Shown here piece by piece: positions 51,539-61,957 of a stretch of 64,000 bases of DNA (its first letter is position 1; every line of letters begins with the position of its first letter). The notes beneath the pieces are model-generated. The model ran no database searches. It was not told the origin of the DNA and was given only the letters and a program-made list of their open reading frames with translations. The translations under genes were made by a program, and so were the position numbers. The DNA lies in assembly GCF_019049625.1 (NCBI RefSeq), contig NZ_JAFMOY010000124.1, positions 111,605 to 175,604 on the forward strand, written 5' to 3'. The DNA comes from Rahnella ecdela. GTDB taxonomy: Bacteria > Pseudomonadota > Gammaproteobacteria > Enterobacterales > Enterobacteriaceae.

Positions 51539-53473
51539 ATGAACATATTTGACCACTATCGCCAGCGCTATGAGGCTGCCAAGGACGAAGAGTTCACACT
51601 GCAGGAATTTCTTACCATTGCACGGCAAGATCGCAGTGCTTATGTCAATGCGGCGGAACGTCTGTTGATGGCAATCGGTGAACCAGTGATGGTAGATACC
51701 GCGCTTGAACCACGCCTGTCGCGTTTATTCTCGAACCGTGTTGTTGCACGTTACCCTGCATTTGAAGAGTTTTACGGCATGGAAGAGGCTATCGAACAGA
51801 TTGTCTCCTACCTGAAACACGCCGCGCAGGGACTGGAAGAAAAGAAACAAATCCTCTATTTACTGGGCCCGGTGGGTGGCGGTAAATCGTCACTGGCCGA
51901 ACGGCTGAAATCCCTGATGCAACGTGTACCGATTTATGTACTGAGCGCCAACGGCGAACGCAGTCCGGTAAACGATCATCCTCTGTGTCTGTTTAATCCG
52001 CAGGAAGATGCGCATATTCTCGAAAAAGAATACAACATTCCCCCGCGCTATCTCGGCACCATCATGTCGCCTTGGGCGGCAAAACGTCTTCATGAATTTG
52101 GTGGTGACATCACGAATTTTAAAGTCGTGAAAGTCTGGCCGTCGATTCTGGAACAAATTGCCATCGCCAAAACCGAACCGGGCGATGAAAACAATCAGGA
52201 CATTTCTGCCCTGGTCGGGAAAGTGGACATCCGTAAACTGGAAAACCACGCCCAGAACGATCCTGACGCTTACGGTTATTCCGGTGCTCTGTGCCGAGCA
52301 AACCAGGGTGTGATGGAATTCGTGGAGATGTTCAAAGCCCCGATTAAAGTGTTGCATCCGTTACTGACTGCGACGCAGGAAGGTAACTATAACGGTACCG
52401 AAGGGATCTCTGCTTTGCCGTTCAACGGCATTATTCTGGCGCACTCCAACGAATCTGAATGGGTGACGTTCCGTAACAACAAGAATAATGAAGCGTTCCT
52501 TGACCGTGTGTACATCGTGAAAGTGCCTTACTGCCTGCGCGTTTCTGAAGAGATGAAAATCTACGACAAACTGCTCAGCAACAGTGAACTGGCCCATGCA
52601 CCTTGCGCACCCGGAACTCTGGAAACGCTCGCGCGCTTCTCAATTTTGTCGCGGCTGAAAACACCTGAAAACTCCAGCAGCTATTCCAAAATGCGGGTTT
52701 ACGACGGTGAAAGCCTGAAAGATACCGATCCGAAAGCCAAGTCCTATCAGGAATACCGTGATTATGCGGGTGTGGACGAAGGCATGAACGGGCTGTCGAC
52801 GCGTTTCGCGTTTAAAATTCTGTCCCGCGTTTTTAACTTTGATCACGTCGAAGTGGCCGCCAACCCGGTTCATCTGTTCTATGTGCTGGAACAGCAAATC
52901 GAGCGCGAACAGTTCCCGCAGGACATCGCTGAAAAATATCTGGAGCACCTGAAAGGCTATCTGATCCCGAAATACGCTGAGTTTATCGGCAAAGAGATCC
53001 AGACGGCTTATCTGGAATCCTATTCAGAATACGGACAAAACATTTTCGACCGTTATGTTACGTACGCTGATTTCTGGATCCAGGATCAGGAATATCGTGA
53101 CCCGGATACCGGACAACTGTTCGACCGTGAATCGCTGAATGCTGAGCTGGAGAAAATTGAAAAACCAGCCGGGATCAGCAATCCAAAAGATTTCCGCAAC
53201 GAAATCGTCAACTTCGTGCTGCGTGCCCGCGCCAACAACAGTGGCCGCAATCCAAACTGGACAAGTTACGAAAAACTGCGAACGGTCATTGAGAAAAAAA
53301 TGTTCTCAAATACCGAGGAATTACTGCCAGTTATCTCGTTTAACGCCAAGACGTCGACCGATGAACAGAAGAAACATGATGATTTTGTCGACAGAATGAT
53401 GGAGAAAGGATATACACGCAAACAGGTTCGCCTGCTGTGTGAATGGTATCTGCGCGTGAGAAAATCCTCGTAA
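51539..53473 (+). CDS. yeaG: Protein kinase YeaG (PrkA family)
   Basis: A 644-residue PrkA-type serine kinase/AAA protein, the same length as E. coli YeaG. Walker [10 protein letters not shown] is near residue 108-116 and the C-terminal PrkA domain runs from about 380. The frame opens at 51458, but the ATG at 51539 ([10 protein letters not shown]) is the conserved start with AAGGACGG before it. YeaG and YeaH act in stress and nitrogen-starvation survival; the kinase targets are not defined. Confidence 0.95.
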   Translation: MNIFDHYRQRYEAAKDEEFTLQEFLTIARQDRSAYVNAAERLLMAIGEPVMVDTALEPRLSRLFSNRVVARYPAFEEFYGMEEAIEQIVSYLKHAAQGLEEKKQILYLLGPVGGGKSSLAERLKSLMQRVPIYVLSANGERSPVNDHPLCLFNPQEDAHILEKEYNIPPRYLGTIMSPWAAKRLHEFGGDITNFKVVKVWPSILEQIAIAKTEPGDENNQDISALVGKVDIRKLENHAQNDPDAYGYSGALCRANQGVMEFVEMFKAPIKVLHPLLTATQEGNYNGTEGISALPFNGIILAHSNESEWVTFRNNKNNEAFLDRVYIVKVPYCLRVSEEMKIYDKLLSNSELAHAPCAPGTLETLARFSILSRLKTPENSSSYSKMRVYDGESLKDTDPKAKSYQEYRDYAGVDEGMNGLSTRFAFKILSRVFNFDHVEVAANPVHLFYVLEQQIEREQFPQDIAEKYLEHLKGYLIPKYAEFIGKEIQTAYLESYSEYGQNIFDRYVTYADFWIQDQEYRDPDTGQLFDRESLNAELEKIEKPAGISNPKDFRNEIVNFVLRARANNSGRNPNWTSYEKLRTVIEKKMFSNTEELLPVISFNAKTSTDEQKKHDDFVDRMMEKGYTRKQVRLLCEWYLRVRKSS

Positions 53474-53507
53474 CAGAGGATCGTTGGCAAAGTCGTTTGG
53501 GGGAAAT

Positions 53508-54782
53508 ATGACGTATTTCATTGACCGACGGCTGAATGGCAAAAACAAAAGCGCGGTGAACCGCCAGCGCTTTTTGCGCCGCTATAAGTCGCAAATCAAA
53601 CAGTCGATTGCCGAGGCCATCAATAAGCGTTCGGTTACCGACGTGGACAGCGGGGAGTCAGTCTCGATCCCCAATGCTGATATCAACGAGCCCATGTTCC
53701 ATCAGGGTCGCGGTGGCTTACGCCACCGTGTTCACCCCGGCAATGATCATTTTGTGCAAAATGACCGCATCGAACGACCGCAGGGGGGCGGTGGTGGCGG
53801 CAGTGGTCAGGGCGAAGCCAGTCAGGACGGTGAAGGCGAAGATGAATTTTCATTTCAGATCTCTAAAGACGAATATCTCGATCTTTTGTTTGAAGATCTG
53901 GCGCTGCCTAACCTGCGTAAAAACCAGCATAAACAGCTGAACGAATTCAAAACCCACCGCTCCGGCTACACGTCGAATGGCGTACCGGCCAATATCAGTG
54001 TGGTGCGTTCCTTGCAAAACTCGCTGGCCCGCCGCACGGCGATGACCGCGGGTAAAAAACGGGAGCTGCGTGAGCTTGAATCGACGCTGACCGAGGTCGA
54101 GCACAGCGAACCAGCACAGTTACTTGAAGAAGAACGTCTGCGTAAAGAAATCGCCGAGTTGCGGGCGAAAATCGCTAAAACGCCGTTCATTGATACCTTC
54201 GATTTACGCTATCGCAACTACGAACGTCGCCCCGAGCCGTCGAGCCAGGCGGTGATGTTCTGTCTGATGGATGTCTCCGGCTCGATGGATCAGGCGACCA
54301 AAGACATGGCCAAGCGTTTCTATATCTTGCTCTATTTGTTCCTGAGCAGAACCTATAAAAACGTGGATGTGGTCTATATCCGTCACCATACACAGGCTAA
54401 AGAAGTGGATGAACAGGAGTTCTTCTACTCGCAGGAAACCGGCGGGACCATCGTTTCGAGCGCACTGAAACTGATGGATGACGTCATTAAGGAACGCTAC
54501 GATCCGGCGCAGTGGAACATTTATGCCGCGCAGGCTTCCGATGGCGATAACTGGGCTGACGACTCCCCTCTTTGCCACCAGCTTTTGGCACAGAAGATCC
54601 TGCCGATGGTGCGTTATTACAGCTATATCGAGATCACCCGCCGCGCCCACCAGACGCTGTGGCGTGAATACGAAGTGTTGCAGGAGAAATTCGATAATTT
54701 CGCCATGCAACATATCCGCGAGCAGGAAGATATTTATCCGGTGTTCCGGGAACTTTTCCACAAGCAGGTTCAGGACAACTAA
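53508..54782 (+). CDS. yeaH: YeaH (DUF444, vWA-like) protein
   Basis: A 424-residue cytoplasmic protein. It has a glycine-rich linker near 90-105 and a vWA-like domain with the MIDAS-type MDVSGSMD (D255 is in DxSxS). [29 protein letters not shown] is YeaH text. The start MTYFIDRR at 53508 follows GGGGGAAAT. It is 34 bases downstream of yeaG, one transcription unit. Confidence 0.93.
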   Translation: MTYFIDRRLNGKNKSAVNRQRFLRRYKSQIKQSIAEAINKRSVTDVDSGESVSIPNADINEPMFHQGRGGLRHRVHPGNDHFVQNDRIERPQGGGGGGSGQGEASQDGEGEDEFSFQISKDEYLDLLFEDLALPNLRKNQHKQLNEFKTHRSGYTSNGVPANISVVRSLQNSLARRTAMTAGKKRELRELESTLTEVEHSEPAQLLEEERLRKEIAELRAKIAKTPFIDTFDLRYRNYERRPEPSSQAVMFCLMDVSGSMDQATKDMAKRFYILLYLFLSRTYKNVDVVYIRHHTQAKEVDEQEFFYSQETGGTIVSSALKLMDDVIKERYDPAQWNIYAAQASDGDNWADDSPLCHQLLAQKILPMVRYYSYIEITRRAHQTLWREYEVLQEKFDNFAMQHIREQEDIYPVFRELFHKQVQDN

Positions 54783-54795
54783 TATTTAACCTTTA

Positions 54796-54833
54796 AAAAC
54801 AGCGGATTATTTTTAATGATCCGCTGTTTTTTT
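54796..54833 (+). terminator. Rho-independent terminator after yeaH
   Basis: A 12-bp stem AAAACAGCGGAT / ATCCGCTGTTTT with an 11-base loop is followed by TTT. Confidence 0.88.
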
Positions 54834-54995
54834 ATGTATTTCAAAACTTCATCTTCTTTCAGCTCTTTTCTGCCCTCAGCTTTTTTAGAGGGTGATATCT
54901 CTGATAACTCATCACAATTTAGGGTGTTTTTTTAAATACCGTCTAAACTTCAGGAGAGCAAAGCAATTACTTACCTCTACAAAAGGATGCTGTAT

Positions 54996-55289
54996 ATGAA
55001 AAAAATTACTTTAGCTACTACCCTGCTTATTTCTGCCTTCTCTTTCAGCGCTTTGGCTGCTGAACAAGTCTCTAAAGAAGAAGTCGAACACTATAAACTG
55101 GTAAAAATCGACAATATCAAAGTGGCTGAATCAGGCGGGAAAGTCGGTTCCCCAAGTGAGTTGCACGAAGAGTTATCAAAGCTGGCGGATGAGAAAGGCG
55201 GTAAGTATTACCATATCATCGCCGCTGGCCAGAAAGGCCCGAATTTTGAAGCGATCGCCACGGTATATAAAGACGCAGAGAAAAAATAG
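54996..55289 (+). CDS. DUF1471 (BhsA/YhcN/YdgH-type) periplasmic protein
   Basis: A 97-residue exported protein. A signal peptide (MKKITLATTLLISAFSFSALA) precedes a single DUF1471 domain: EVEHYKLVKIDNIKVAESGGKVGSPSELHEELSKLADEKGGKYYHIIAAGQKG. These proteins affect stress, copper and biofilm responses in E. coli. A longer frame starts at 54987, but that ATG lies inside the AGGA ribosome-binding site. A terminator follows. Confidence 0.85.
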   Translation: MKKITLATTLLISAFSFSALAAEQVSKEEVEHYKLVKIDNIKVAESGGKVGSPSELHEELSKLADEKGGKYYHIIAAGQKGPNFEAIATVYKDAEKK

Positions 55290-55305
55290 CTGCTCAGAAA
55301 TAACG

Positions 55306-55333
55306 AAACCACGCCGAGTGCGTGGTTTTTTTT
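55306..55333 (+). terminator. Rho-independent terminator after the DUF1471 gene
   Basis: A 9-bp stem AAACCACGC / GCGTGGTTT with a 5-base loop is followed by TTTTT. Confidence 0.85.
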
Positions 55334-55370
55334 GTTAGTAAACAACCTGAAAACAGACTGGATATATTCC

Positions 55371-55408
55371 AAAAAAAAAGCCAGAGGCATATTCCCTCCG
55401 GCTTTTTG
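55371..55408 (-). terminator. Terminator after ydiY
   Basis: On the minus strand the stem AGCCGGAGG / CCTCTGGCT (one G-U pair) with a 7-base loop is followed by a long T run. Confidence 0.75.
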
Positions 55409-55429
55409 CATTATTTCCCGTGCGGGAAA

Positions 55430-56194
55430 TTACATGCCATACACCAGATTTACAGACGTCACGGTATCGGTTTTATCCGGCGCGCTGGCAGGTGGTTTGG
55501 TGTTATAAGTTACGTCATACGCCACTTTCAGTGAGAAGTGGGAGTTGATCGCAACGGTCAGCGCAGTTTCTGAGTTCAGCGTAGTTTCATCGTTCGCTAA
55601 AACAGAAACGCCCTGCGTGAAGCGTGCAGTGTCGCTGATCTGATAACCGTAAGTGCCTGAAGCGTATGCCAGAGCACGGGTGGTGTTACCACCTTGTTCG
55701 AATTCATCATGACGAACACCAGGACCGGCTTCCAGGTTCAGCGTATGAACCGGACCGGACCAGATCTGACGACCATAACCCAGTGTACCGACAGTACGTG
55801 AACGGTAACCGTTATAACGGTCGCTCAGCCAGCTGCCCTGACCGAAAACATAGTTCGCGTTATCAAGGTTATAACGGGTACGGCCACCGGCCTGATACTT
55901 CTCAGATGAACGCACACCGGAAGAAGATGTGTTACGCGCAGAACCCCACAGGCTGTAAGCCGTGTTGGTATCAAACCAGGTCATGGTGGTATCAGCATTC
56001 AGCGTGGAGTTGCTGGTGTTACCAGTTTGCGCGCTGTAACCCGCCTGAACATTGCCCTCGAAAGGCTTTTTCGCCTGAGCAGGGTCATCTAACGCAGTGA
56101 AGATGGTGGTGTCTGCAAGGCTTGAGATACTGAACAGCGCTGCACCACAGACGATGGCACAAGCTGGTAAACGACGTACAACCCGAAAAAACAT
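55430..56194 (-). CDS. ydiY: YdiY (DUF481) outer-membrane beta-barrel
   Basis: A 254-residue exported barrel. DDPAQAKKPFEGNVQAGYSAQTGNTSNSTLNADTTMTW is close to E. coli YdiY, and SSEKYQAGGRTRYNL and QASWL-like strands follow. The signal peptide ends near SLADTT. The C-terminus VYGM is YdiY-like. Role unknown; acid-induced in E. coli by report. GGGGAAAC lies before the ATG. The 468-base gap to nadE holds both promoters. Confidence 0.9.
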   Translation of the reverse strand: MFFRVVRRLPACAIVCGAALFSISSLADTTIFTALDDPAQAKKPFEGNVQAGYSAQTGNTSNSTLNADTTMTWFDTNTAYSLWGSARNTSSSGVRSSEKYQAGGRTRYNLDNANYVFGQGSWLSDRYNGYRSRTVGTLGYGRQIWSGPVHTLNLEAGPGVRHDEFEQGGNTTRALAYASGTYGYQISDTARFTQGVSVLANDETTLNSETALTVAINSHFSLKVAYDVTYNTKPPASAPDKTDTVTSVNLVYGM

Positions 56195-56662
56195 TTTGTT
56201 TCCCCAATAAGACTTAAGGCAAATAACGACATTAAAACCACACGATGTATGCCATTAATTAGGATCCGTTAATCAAGCCTGGCAACTCCATTTCGATGGC
56301 ACATGCATACAAATATTTCTACCGCAACAAATATAACGCACTCAGCCCAGGATATCTTAATAAAGCGGCTTTTTTAGATAGTTCCGAATGACATATATTT
56401 CCAGCAATAGAAACATACGAAATCATTACATTTCCCTTCATTGATTTCTTATTTCAATGCCGGTCGGTAATAACTCATCACGTGCCACACTTTACTTCTT
56501 TCCTGCCGCTTTGCTTCGAAATGTTGCGAGCCGGAGGAGTACAGATTTCCGCCGAACTCTTCGCTGAATCTTGTCCTTTTGAGCGATGCGGGGTAGTTTT
56601 ATCCTGATAACGTCTTATTTTTGCCTCGGGTTCCTCGAAGGCAGCCTTCAGGAGGAGTGGTC
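56195..56662. other. Intergenic interval between ydiY and nadE
   Basis: The divergent interval is AT-rich near ydiY and mixed near nadE. It must hold both promoters; I see no clear operator, RNA gene or short ORF with a good start. Confidence 0.45.
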
Positions 56663-57493
56663 ATGGCTTTACAAAAAGAGATTATTCAGGCTCTGCACGT
56701 TAAACCGCACATCGATGCCGCACAGGAAGTCCGTGTCAGCGTCGATTTTCTCAAAAGTTATCTGCTGGCCCATCCGTTCATCAGGACACTTGTGTTGGGT
56801 ATCAGCGGCGGGCAGGATTCTACTCTCACCGGCAAACTTTGCCAAATGGCAATTAGCGAATTACGCGCAGAAACTCACGAAGCCGATTATCAGTTCATCG
56901 CAGTCCGTTTGCCGTATGGCGTGCAGGCCGATGAATCCGACTGTCAGGATGCCATCTCGTTCATCAAGCCTGATCTGGTTCTGACCGTTAATATCAAAAA
57001 TGCCGTACTGGCGAGCGAAGCCACCTTACGTGAAATTGGTATTGAGCTAAGCGATTTCATTAAAGGGAACGAAAAAGCCCGCGAGCGCATGAAAGCACAG
57101 TACAGCATTGCCGGGATGAAAAAAGGCGTCGTAGTCGGGACCGACCATGCGGCAGAAGCCGTCACCGGATTCTTCACCAAATACGGCGATGGCGGTACGG
57201 ACATCAACCCGATTTTTCGTCTGAACAAACGTCAGGGTAAAGCGTTGCTCAAAGAACTCGGCTGCCCGGAACATTTGTATACCAAAGCTCCGACGGCTGA
57301 TCTGGAAGAAAACCGCCCTGCTTTGCCCGATGAAGTCGCACTTGGCGTCACCTACGAACTGATTGATGATTATCTCGAAGGCAAAAAAGTCGACGATAAA
57401 TATGCCGCGATTATTGAAGGCTGGTATCTGCGCACTGAACATAAACGTCAGCCACCCATCACGGTGTTTGATGATTTCTGGAAGAAAAAATAA
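56663..57493 (+). CDS. nadE: NAD(+) synthetase, ammonia-dependent
   Basis: A 276-residue NadE. The PP-loop [10 protein letters not shown], then [13 protein letters not shown] and [15 protein letters not shown] are family text. It makes NAD from deamido-NAD and ammonia. The frame opens at 56621, but ATG 56663 follows CAGGAGGAG at the right spacing. A terminator follows. Confidence 0.95.
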   Translation: MALQKEIIQALHVKPHIDAAQEVRVSVDFLKSYLLAHPFIRTLVLGISGGQDSTLTGKLCQMAISELRAETHEADYQFIAVRLPYGVQADESDCQDAISFIKPDLVLTVNIKNAVLASEATLREIGIELSDFIKGNEKARERMKAQYSIAGMKKGVVVGTDHAAEAVTGFFTKYGDGGTDINPIFRLNKRQGKALLKELGCPEHLYTKAPTADLEENRPALPDEVALGVTYELIDDYLEGKKVDDKYAAIIEGWYLRTEHKRQPPITVFDDFWKKK

Positions 57494-57514
57494 TCCTTCC
57501 GCTATCTTTGCGTT

Positions 57515-57543
57515 AACGGACACTTAAGGGTGTCCGTTTTTAT
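57515..57543 (+). terminator. Rho-independent terminator after nadE
   Basis: AACGGACAC / GTGTCCGTT, a 9-bp stem with a 6-base loop, then TTTTATT. Confidence 0.85.
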
Positions 57544-57631
57544 TCACAAGTTCTTCCCGCACGATTTTCACAAGCTGCTTTCCATTCTTTAACTAAATCA
57601 TTACCCTTAGCCTCCTTTCGGATGACTGACA

Positions 57632-58840
57632 GTGATGTTTTCAATGCAAAAATTCCTTTTCCTGCTGCTGAGCATGGTACTGCTTGGCCCACTGGGTATC
57701 GACCTCTACCTGCCTGCGATCCCGGCGATTGCGCTGGGTCTGAACAGCACAGAGGCGGTCATTCAGTCCTCAATATCATTGTTTATTCTGGTGATGGGAC
57801 TCGGCCAACTGGTTGCCGGACCGCTGGTCGATAAATTCGGACGGCGCCCTGTAGCCATCATCGGTGTTGTGATTTATCTGGCAGGCGCGATTGTGGCTGC
57901 TATGGCCGTCGCGCCCTGGATGTTCCTGCTTTCGCGCGTCATTCAGGGCCTGGCGGTCTGTTGCACGTCGGTGGTGATTTTCAGCGGCGTGCGTGACCGG
58001 ATGAGCGGTAACGATGCTGCCCGCGCGTATGGTTTCCTCAACGGCACGCTCAATATCATCCCGGCTCTGGCACCACTGATTGGCGGCCTGATTGCGCAAT
58101 ATTATGGCTGGCGCGCACCGTTCTGGGCACTGGCGGGTTATACGCTGGCGGTTCTGCTGCTGGTTATTTTCAAATTACCTGAAACCCGTCCGCAAGGAAC
58201 GCAAACCAATACCGGACTGCCTTTCCGTCAGTACGCACGTATTCTTTTTAATGCACGATTTATCACTTTCGCACTGGTCAATGCTGGCGCAATGGGCATG
58301 GCGCTGACCTATGTTTCGCTTGCCCCGACGGTACTGATGAATATTGCCGGACTGACACCGCTGGAATTCTCGCTGGTATTCGGTGCTAACGGATTCTGGA
58401 TCATGGGGATGAGTTTTATCGCCAACCGGATCATCCGCAAAGTGGGACGTCCGGTGTGTCTGAAAACAGGTGGCATTCTGATGTTTATCGGCTGCCTCGG
58501 ACTGATTGCCGGGATAACGCTGGTTCCGGCTGCTGAACAGACTGCGACCTGGTTATATATGTTGCCAGTAGCCAGCGCCTGCGCCGGTCTGGCGTTCCTG
58601 ATGGGCCCGGCGACCAGCTACGCGCTGGAACCCTTCTCCGCAGAAGCTGGGGTAGCTTCAGCGCTGGTCGGTTCGGTGCAGATGGCCGGTGGCGCGCTGC
58701 TGGGCTTTATTGCGATGGCGTTACCGTTGCAGCCAAAGCTGAGTCTTGCGCTGGTGATGCTTGCAGGAGGATGTCTGGCGATGCTGGCACGTCGCGCCAG
58801 TAAGAAATCGACGGGCCGGCTGACCCGTCTGGAAAACTAA
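57632..58840 (+). CDS. Bcr/CflA-type MFS drug transporter
   Basis: A 402-residue 12-helix protein of the DHA1 Bcr/CflA branch: IDLYLPAIPAIA near TM1, GQLVAGPLVDKFGRRPVAIIG at the TM2-TM3 loop, and VIQGLAVCCTSVVIFSGVRD in TM4. Likely efflux of drugs or metabolites. The frame starts with GTG 57632, and ATG 57635 or 57644 are alternatives. It ends 20 bases before the dadX stop and is convergent with it. Confidence 0.85.
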   Translation: MMFSMQKFLFLLLSMVLLGPLGIDLYLPAIPAIALGLNSTEAVIQSSISLFILVMGLGQLVAGPLVDKFGRRPVAIIGVVIYLAGAIVAAMAVAPWMFLLSRVIQGLAVCCTSVVIFSGVRDRMSGNDAARAYGFLNGTLNIIPALAPLIGGLIAQYYGWRAPFWALAGYTLAVLLLVIFKLPETRPQGTQTNTGLPFRQYARILFNARFITFALVNAGAMGMALTYVSLAPTVLMNIAGLTPLEFSLVFGANGFWIMGMSFIANRIIRKVGRPVCLKTGGILMFIGCLGLIAGITLVPAAEQTATWLYMLPVASACAGLAFLMGPATSYALEPFSAEAGVASALVGSVQMAGGALLGFIAMALPLQPKLSLALVMLAGGCLAMLARRASKKSTGRLTRLEN

Positions 58841-58859
58841 TCGTCTTTTTTCTATACGG

Positions 58860-59936
58860 TCACTCGTCTGTCACTGAAACCGGTACGCGGGGTGAAAGCG
58901 CACTCAGCAGCTCGTAACCCAGCGTACCGCAGGCCGTCGCCACATCATCTACCGGCAAATAATTTCCCCATAATTCGACCGGTGAACCAATTTTTGCCTG
59001 CGGGCATAACGTGAGATCGACGGCCAGCATATCCATGGATACCGTCCCCACCGTCGTTGTACGCACGCCATCCACCCAGACCGGCGTTCCGGTCGGGGCA
59101 TGTCGCGGATAACCGTCCGCATAGCCGCAGGCGACCACCCCCACCCGCTGAGGGCCGCTCGCGTGATAGCGCCCGCCGTAACCCACGCGATCACCCGCCT
59201 TCAATTCCTGTACGGCAATCAGCTCGCTTTTTAACGTCATCACCGGTTGCAGACCGGTATGCGCAATATCTTTCCACTCACCGCTTGGCGACGCGCCATA
59301 AATAATAATACCCGGACGGATCCAGTCGTGATGCGTTTGCGGATGCCACAAAGTCGCCGCCGAATTCGCCAGACACCGTGGCCCGCTGATATGTTGCCCA
59401 GCCAGATTAATCGCCGCCATCTGGGCATCAACACCTTCGACACTGTCAGCGGTAGCGAAATGGCTCATCAGCGTGAGTTCCCCTACCTGTTTCAGCTCGC
59501 GAAGTTGTTGCCACACCGCGCCAGTTCGTGCAGGGGGAAATCCCAGTCGGTTCATGCCGCTGTTCACTTTCAGGTAGACATCAACCGGCTGGCTGATCTG
59601 TGCTTCGGCCAGCGTTTTAATTTGCCAGTCGCTGTGAACAGCAGTCGTCAGATGATATTTGCCAACAATGTCTAAATCTTCGGCGGTGAAAAATCCTTCC
59701 AGCAGTAAAATCGGCCCCTGCCAGCCCGCTTCTCGCAGCAAAATGGCTTCGTTGAAATCGAGTAATGCAAAACCATCAGTGGAAGATAAACTGCGCCAGA
59801 TGCGGGAAATACCGTGTCCGTAGCCATTGGCTTTCACGACGGTCCAGACCTTGCTGTCAGGAGCAAAGCCACGAATGATGTTCAGATTTTGGGTTAAGGC
59901 AGAAAGAGATAATGTGGCAGAAATCGGGCGAGGCAT
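58860..59936 (-). CDS. dadX: Catabolic alanine racemase DadX
   Basis: A 358-residue PLP racemase. K35 (VVKANGYGHG) carries PLP and the second catalytic Tyr lies in ACGYADGYPRHAPTG. ATG 59936 (MPRPISA) follows GGAG at 5 bases; the frame opens 11 codons earlier. It lies 72 bases downstream of dadA on the same strand, the E. coli dadAX order, and converts L-Ala to the D-Ala used by DadA. Confidence 0.94.
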   Translation of the reverse strand: MPRPISATLSLSALTQNLNIIRGFAPDSKVWTVVKANGYGHGISRIWRSLSSTDGFALLDFNEAILLREAGWQGPILLLEGFFTAEDLDIVGKYHLTTAVHSDWQIKTLAEAQISQPVDVYLKVNSGMNRLGFPPARTGAVWQQLRELKQVGELTLMSHFATADSVEGVDAQMAAINLAGQHISGPRCLANSAATLWHPQTHHDWIRPGIIIYGASPSGEWKDIAHTGLQPVMTLKSELIAVQELKAGDRVGYGGRYHASGPQRVGVVACGYADGYPRHAPTGTPVWVDGVRTTTVGTVSMDMLAVDLTLCPQAKIGSPVELWGNYLPVDDVATACGTLGYELLSALSPRVPVSVTDE

Positions 59937-60008
59937 ACCGGCTCCGGCAATAAGCAAAGTAATGCCCATGCAGCGTCAGACACTGCATGGGAAAGAATGG
60001 CAGCAGAC

Positions 60009-61310
60009 TCAGCCTACCGGATGCATTTTATGCGGGCCCGCAGGACGCGCGATAAAATCCGGGCTGTAACGCTCAACCGATAAATCATCAGACGGGATCG
60101 CAGGCGTCACGCCAGACATAATATCTGACAGTAATTGCCCTGAGCCGCAGGCCATCGTCCAGCCGAGCGTACCGTGGCCGGTATTCAGATACAGATTTTT
60201 GATACGTGTGCGACCGACAATCGGCGTGCCGTCCGGCGTCATCGGGCGCAGGCCGGTCCAGAACGTCGCCTGTTCGACATTGCCGCCGTTCGGATAGAGA
60301 TCTCTTACGACCATTTCCAGCGTTTCACGCCGAGCCTTTGCCAGTTTCAGATTGAAGCCAACAATCTCCGCCATCCCACCGACACGTATACGATCATCAA
60401 AGCGGGTAATGGCAATTTTGTAGGTTTCATCCAGCACGGTAGAAACCGGAGCAGAAGCCGGGTCGGTAATCGGGATGGTCAGGGAATACCCTTTCAGCGG
60501 ATAGACGGGAATGGACACCAGATCGCGAAGCAATGCCGTTGAATACGAACCGAACGCCACCACATAAGCGTCGGCTTTTACCCGTTCATCGCCGCATTGC
60601 ACGCCAGTAATTTCGCCGTTATCTACATGCAGCTTATCTACGGTGCGGTTAAATTCGAAGACAACGCCCGCCTGACGCGCCATTTCCGCCAGTTTACGGG
60701 TAAACATCTGGCAGTCCCCGGTTTCATCATTAGGCAATCGCAGACCACCGGTCAGCTTGTGCGCGACCTGCGCAAGTGCAGGTTCTGCGAGCCCCAGCTG
60801 GCTGGATTCCAGCAACTGATAGGGCACGCCCGCATCTTCCAGCACAGCAATATCCTTAGCCGCGCTTTCAAACTGCTGGGCAGTACGGAAGAGCTGCAAT
60901 GTCCCGCCCTGACGACCTTCGTACTGAATGCCGGTATCGTCTCGCAGCGCTTTCATACAGTCGCGGCTGTACTCCGCCAGACGCACCATGCGGCTTTTAT
61001 TAGTCTGATAATGGTTCATGTCGCAGTTGCGCAGCATCTGCCACATCCATTTGAGCTGGAACTGTGTACCGTCGAGACGGATTGCCAGGGGCGCGTGCTT
61101 CTGGAACATCCATTTAACCGCTTTCACCGGCACGCCGGGAGCTGCCCACGGTGCGGCATAGCCCGGAGAGATCTGCCCTGCATTACCCGCGCTGGTTTCT
61201 TCGGCCGGACCGGACTGACGATCTATCACCGTCACCTGATGACCCGCTTTTGCCAGATACCATGCACTGGCGACACCGACCACACCACTGCCTAAAATCA
61301 CCACACGCAT
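60009..61310 (-). CDS. dadA: D-amino acid dehydrogenase DadA
   Basis: A 433-residue FAD enzyme oxidising D-amino acids, chiefly D-alanine, at the inner membrane. [24 protein letters not shown] is the Rossmann start, and [12 protein letters not shown] is near the C-terminus. GGAGTCGAT precedes the ATG. It is first in the dadAX operon. Confidence 0.94.
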   Translation of the reverse strand: MRVVILGSGVVGVASAWYLAKAGHQVTVIDRQSGPAEETSAGNAGQISPGYAAPWAAPGVPVKAVKWMFQKHAPLAIRLDGTQFQLKWMWQMLRNCDMNHYQTNKSRMVRLAEYSRDCMKALRDDTGIQYEGRQGGTLQLFRTAQQFESAAKDIAVLEDAGVPYQLLESSQLGLAEPALAQVAHKLTGGLRLPNDETGDCQMFTRKLAEMARQAGVVFEFNRTVDKLHVDNGEITGVQCGDERVKADAYVVAFGSYSTALLRDLVSIPVYPLKGYSLTIPITDPASAPVSTVLDETYKIAITRFDDRIRVGGMAEIVGFNLKLAKARRETLEMVVRDLYPNGGNVEQATFWTGLRPMTPDGTPIVGRTRIKNLYLNTGHGTLGWTMACGSGQLLSDIMSGVTPAIPSDDLSVERYSPDFIARPAGPHKMHPVG

Positions 61311-61957
61311 ATCGACTCCACTCCACGACTAAACAAAGCATAATATTCTGATGACAGGAAATTAACCTGACTGAGAAAAATCACCAACACAGACACTCAT
61401 AACCGTGAGGTCTTTCACATTTATTTATCGTTCATACCAGCATTTATTTCAATAGGTAGAAATAAATAACGATAACTTGCAACAATTCAACGTTTCAGAA
61501 AGAAATAAATGGTTTTATGACAGCAGTGACTGCACTGACATCACGAATTTCAGGACACGTTAAAGCCGGTTTGTGTACAGATTTATATTCTTATAAAAAG
61601 CCACTAAACCAGAATAAAAAACCACAAACCACTTCAAGGGTAATATTACCTCACTGAGTGAGAATCTTTGGGATTCATGGCCACCGGCGGTTTATAAAGA
61701 AGATAAAATCTAGGCATCAGACTGAAAACGGAAAGCCCCCCTCTCAGCAGCAGCTTTTTATTGTGCAGATTTTCCTCAACAGGGAAATTGACAGCGATCG
61801 GCCATAAGGATATAGATTTAATCAGGAAGGGATTCATGGTGTTTATCTCACAGCACACTCAGATTGAGCTACGATTATCAATGGACGTGCGATAACTTAA
61901 GAAAAGGTTGTGAATCAAACACTCTGTAGCGTCCATAACTGAATGAGGGTGCGGCTT
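61311..61957. other. Divergent intergenic interval between dadA and ycgB
   Basis: This 647-base interval holds the dad promoter, a CRP-like site and the ycgB promoter. A 70-codon reverse frame at 61646-61858 has no good ribosome-binding site and no recognisable pattern. A small GAATC-TTTGG-GATTC hairpin lies at about 61661. Nothing else is clear. Confidence 0.45.
61404..61419. promoter_or_regulatory. Candidate CRP-cAMP site of the dadAX promoter
   Basis: CGTGA-GGTCTT-TCACA has one mismatch to TGTGA-N6-TCACA. It lies 94-109 bases upstream of the dadA start. E. coli dadAX is controlled by CRP and Lrp, so the site agrees with known regulation. Confidence 0.6.

Noticed and set aside
61646..61858. 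70-codon minus-strand frame in the dadA-ycgB gap
   Set aside because: No convincing ribosome-binding site, no recognisable pattern, low-complexity intergenic context.
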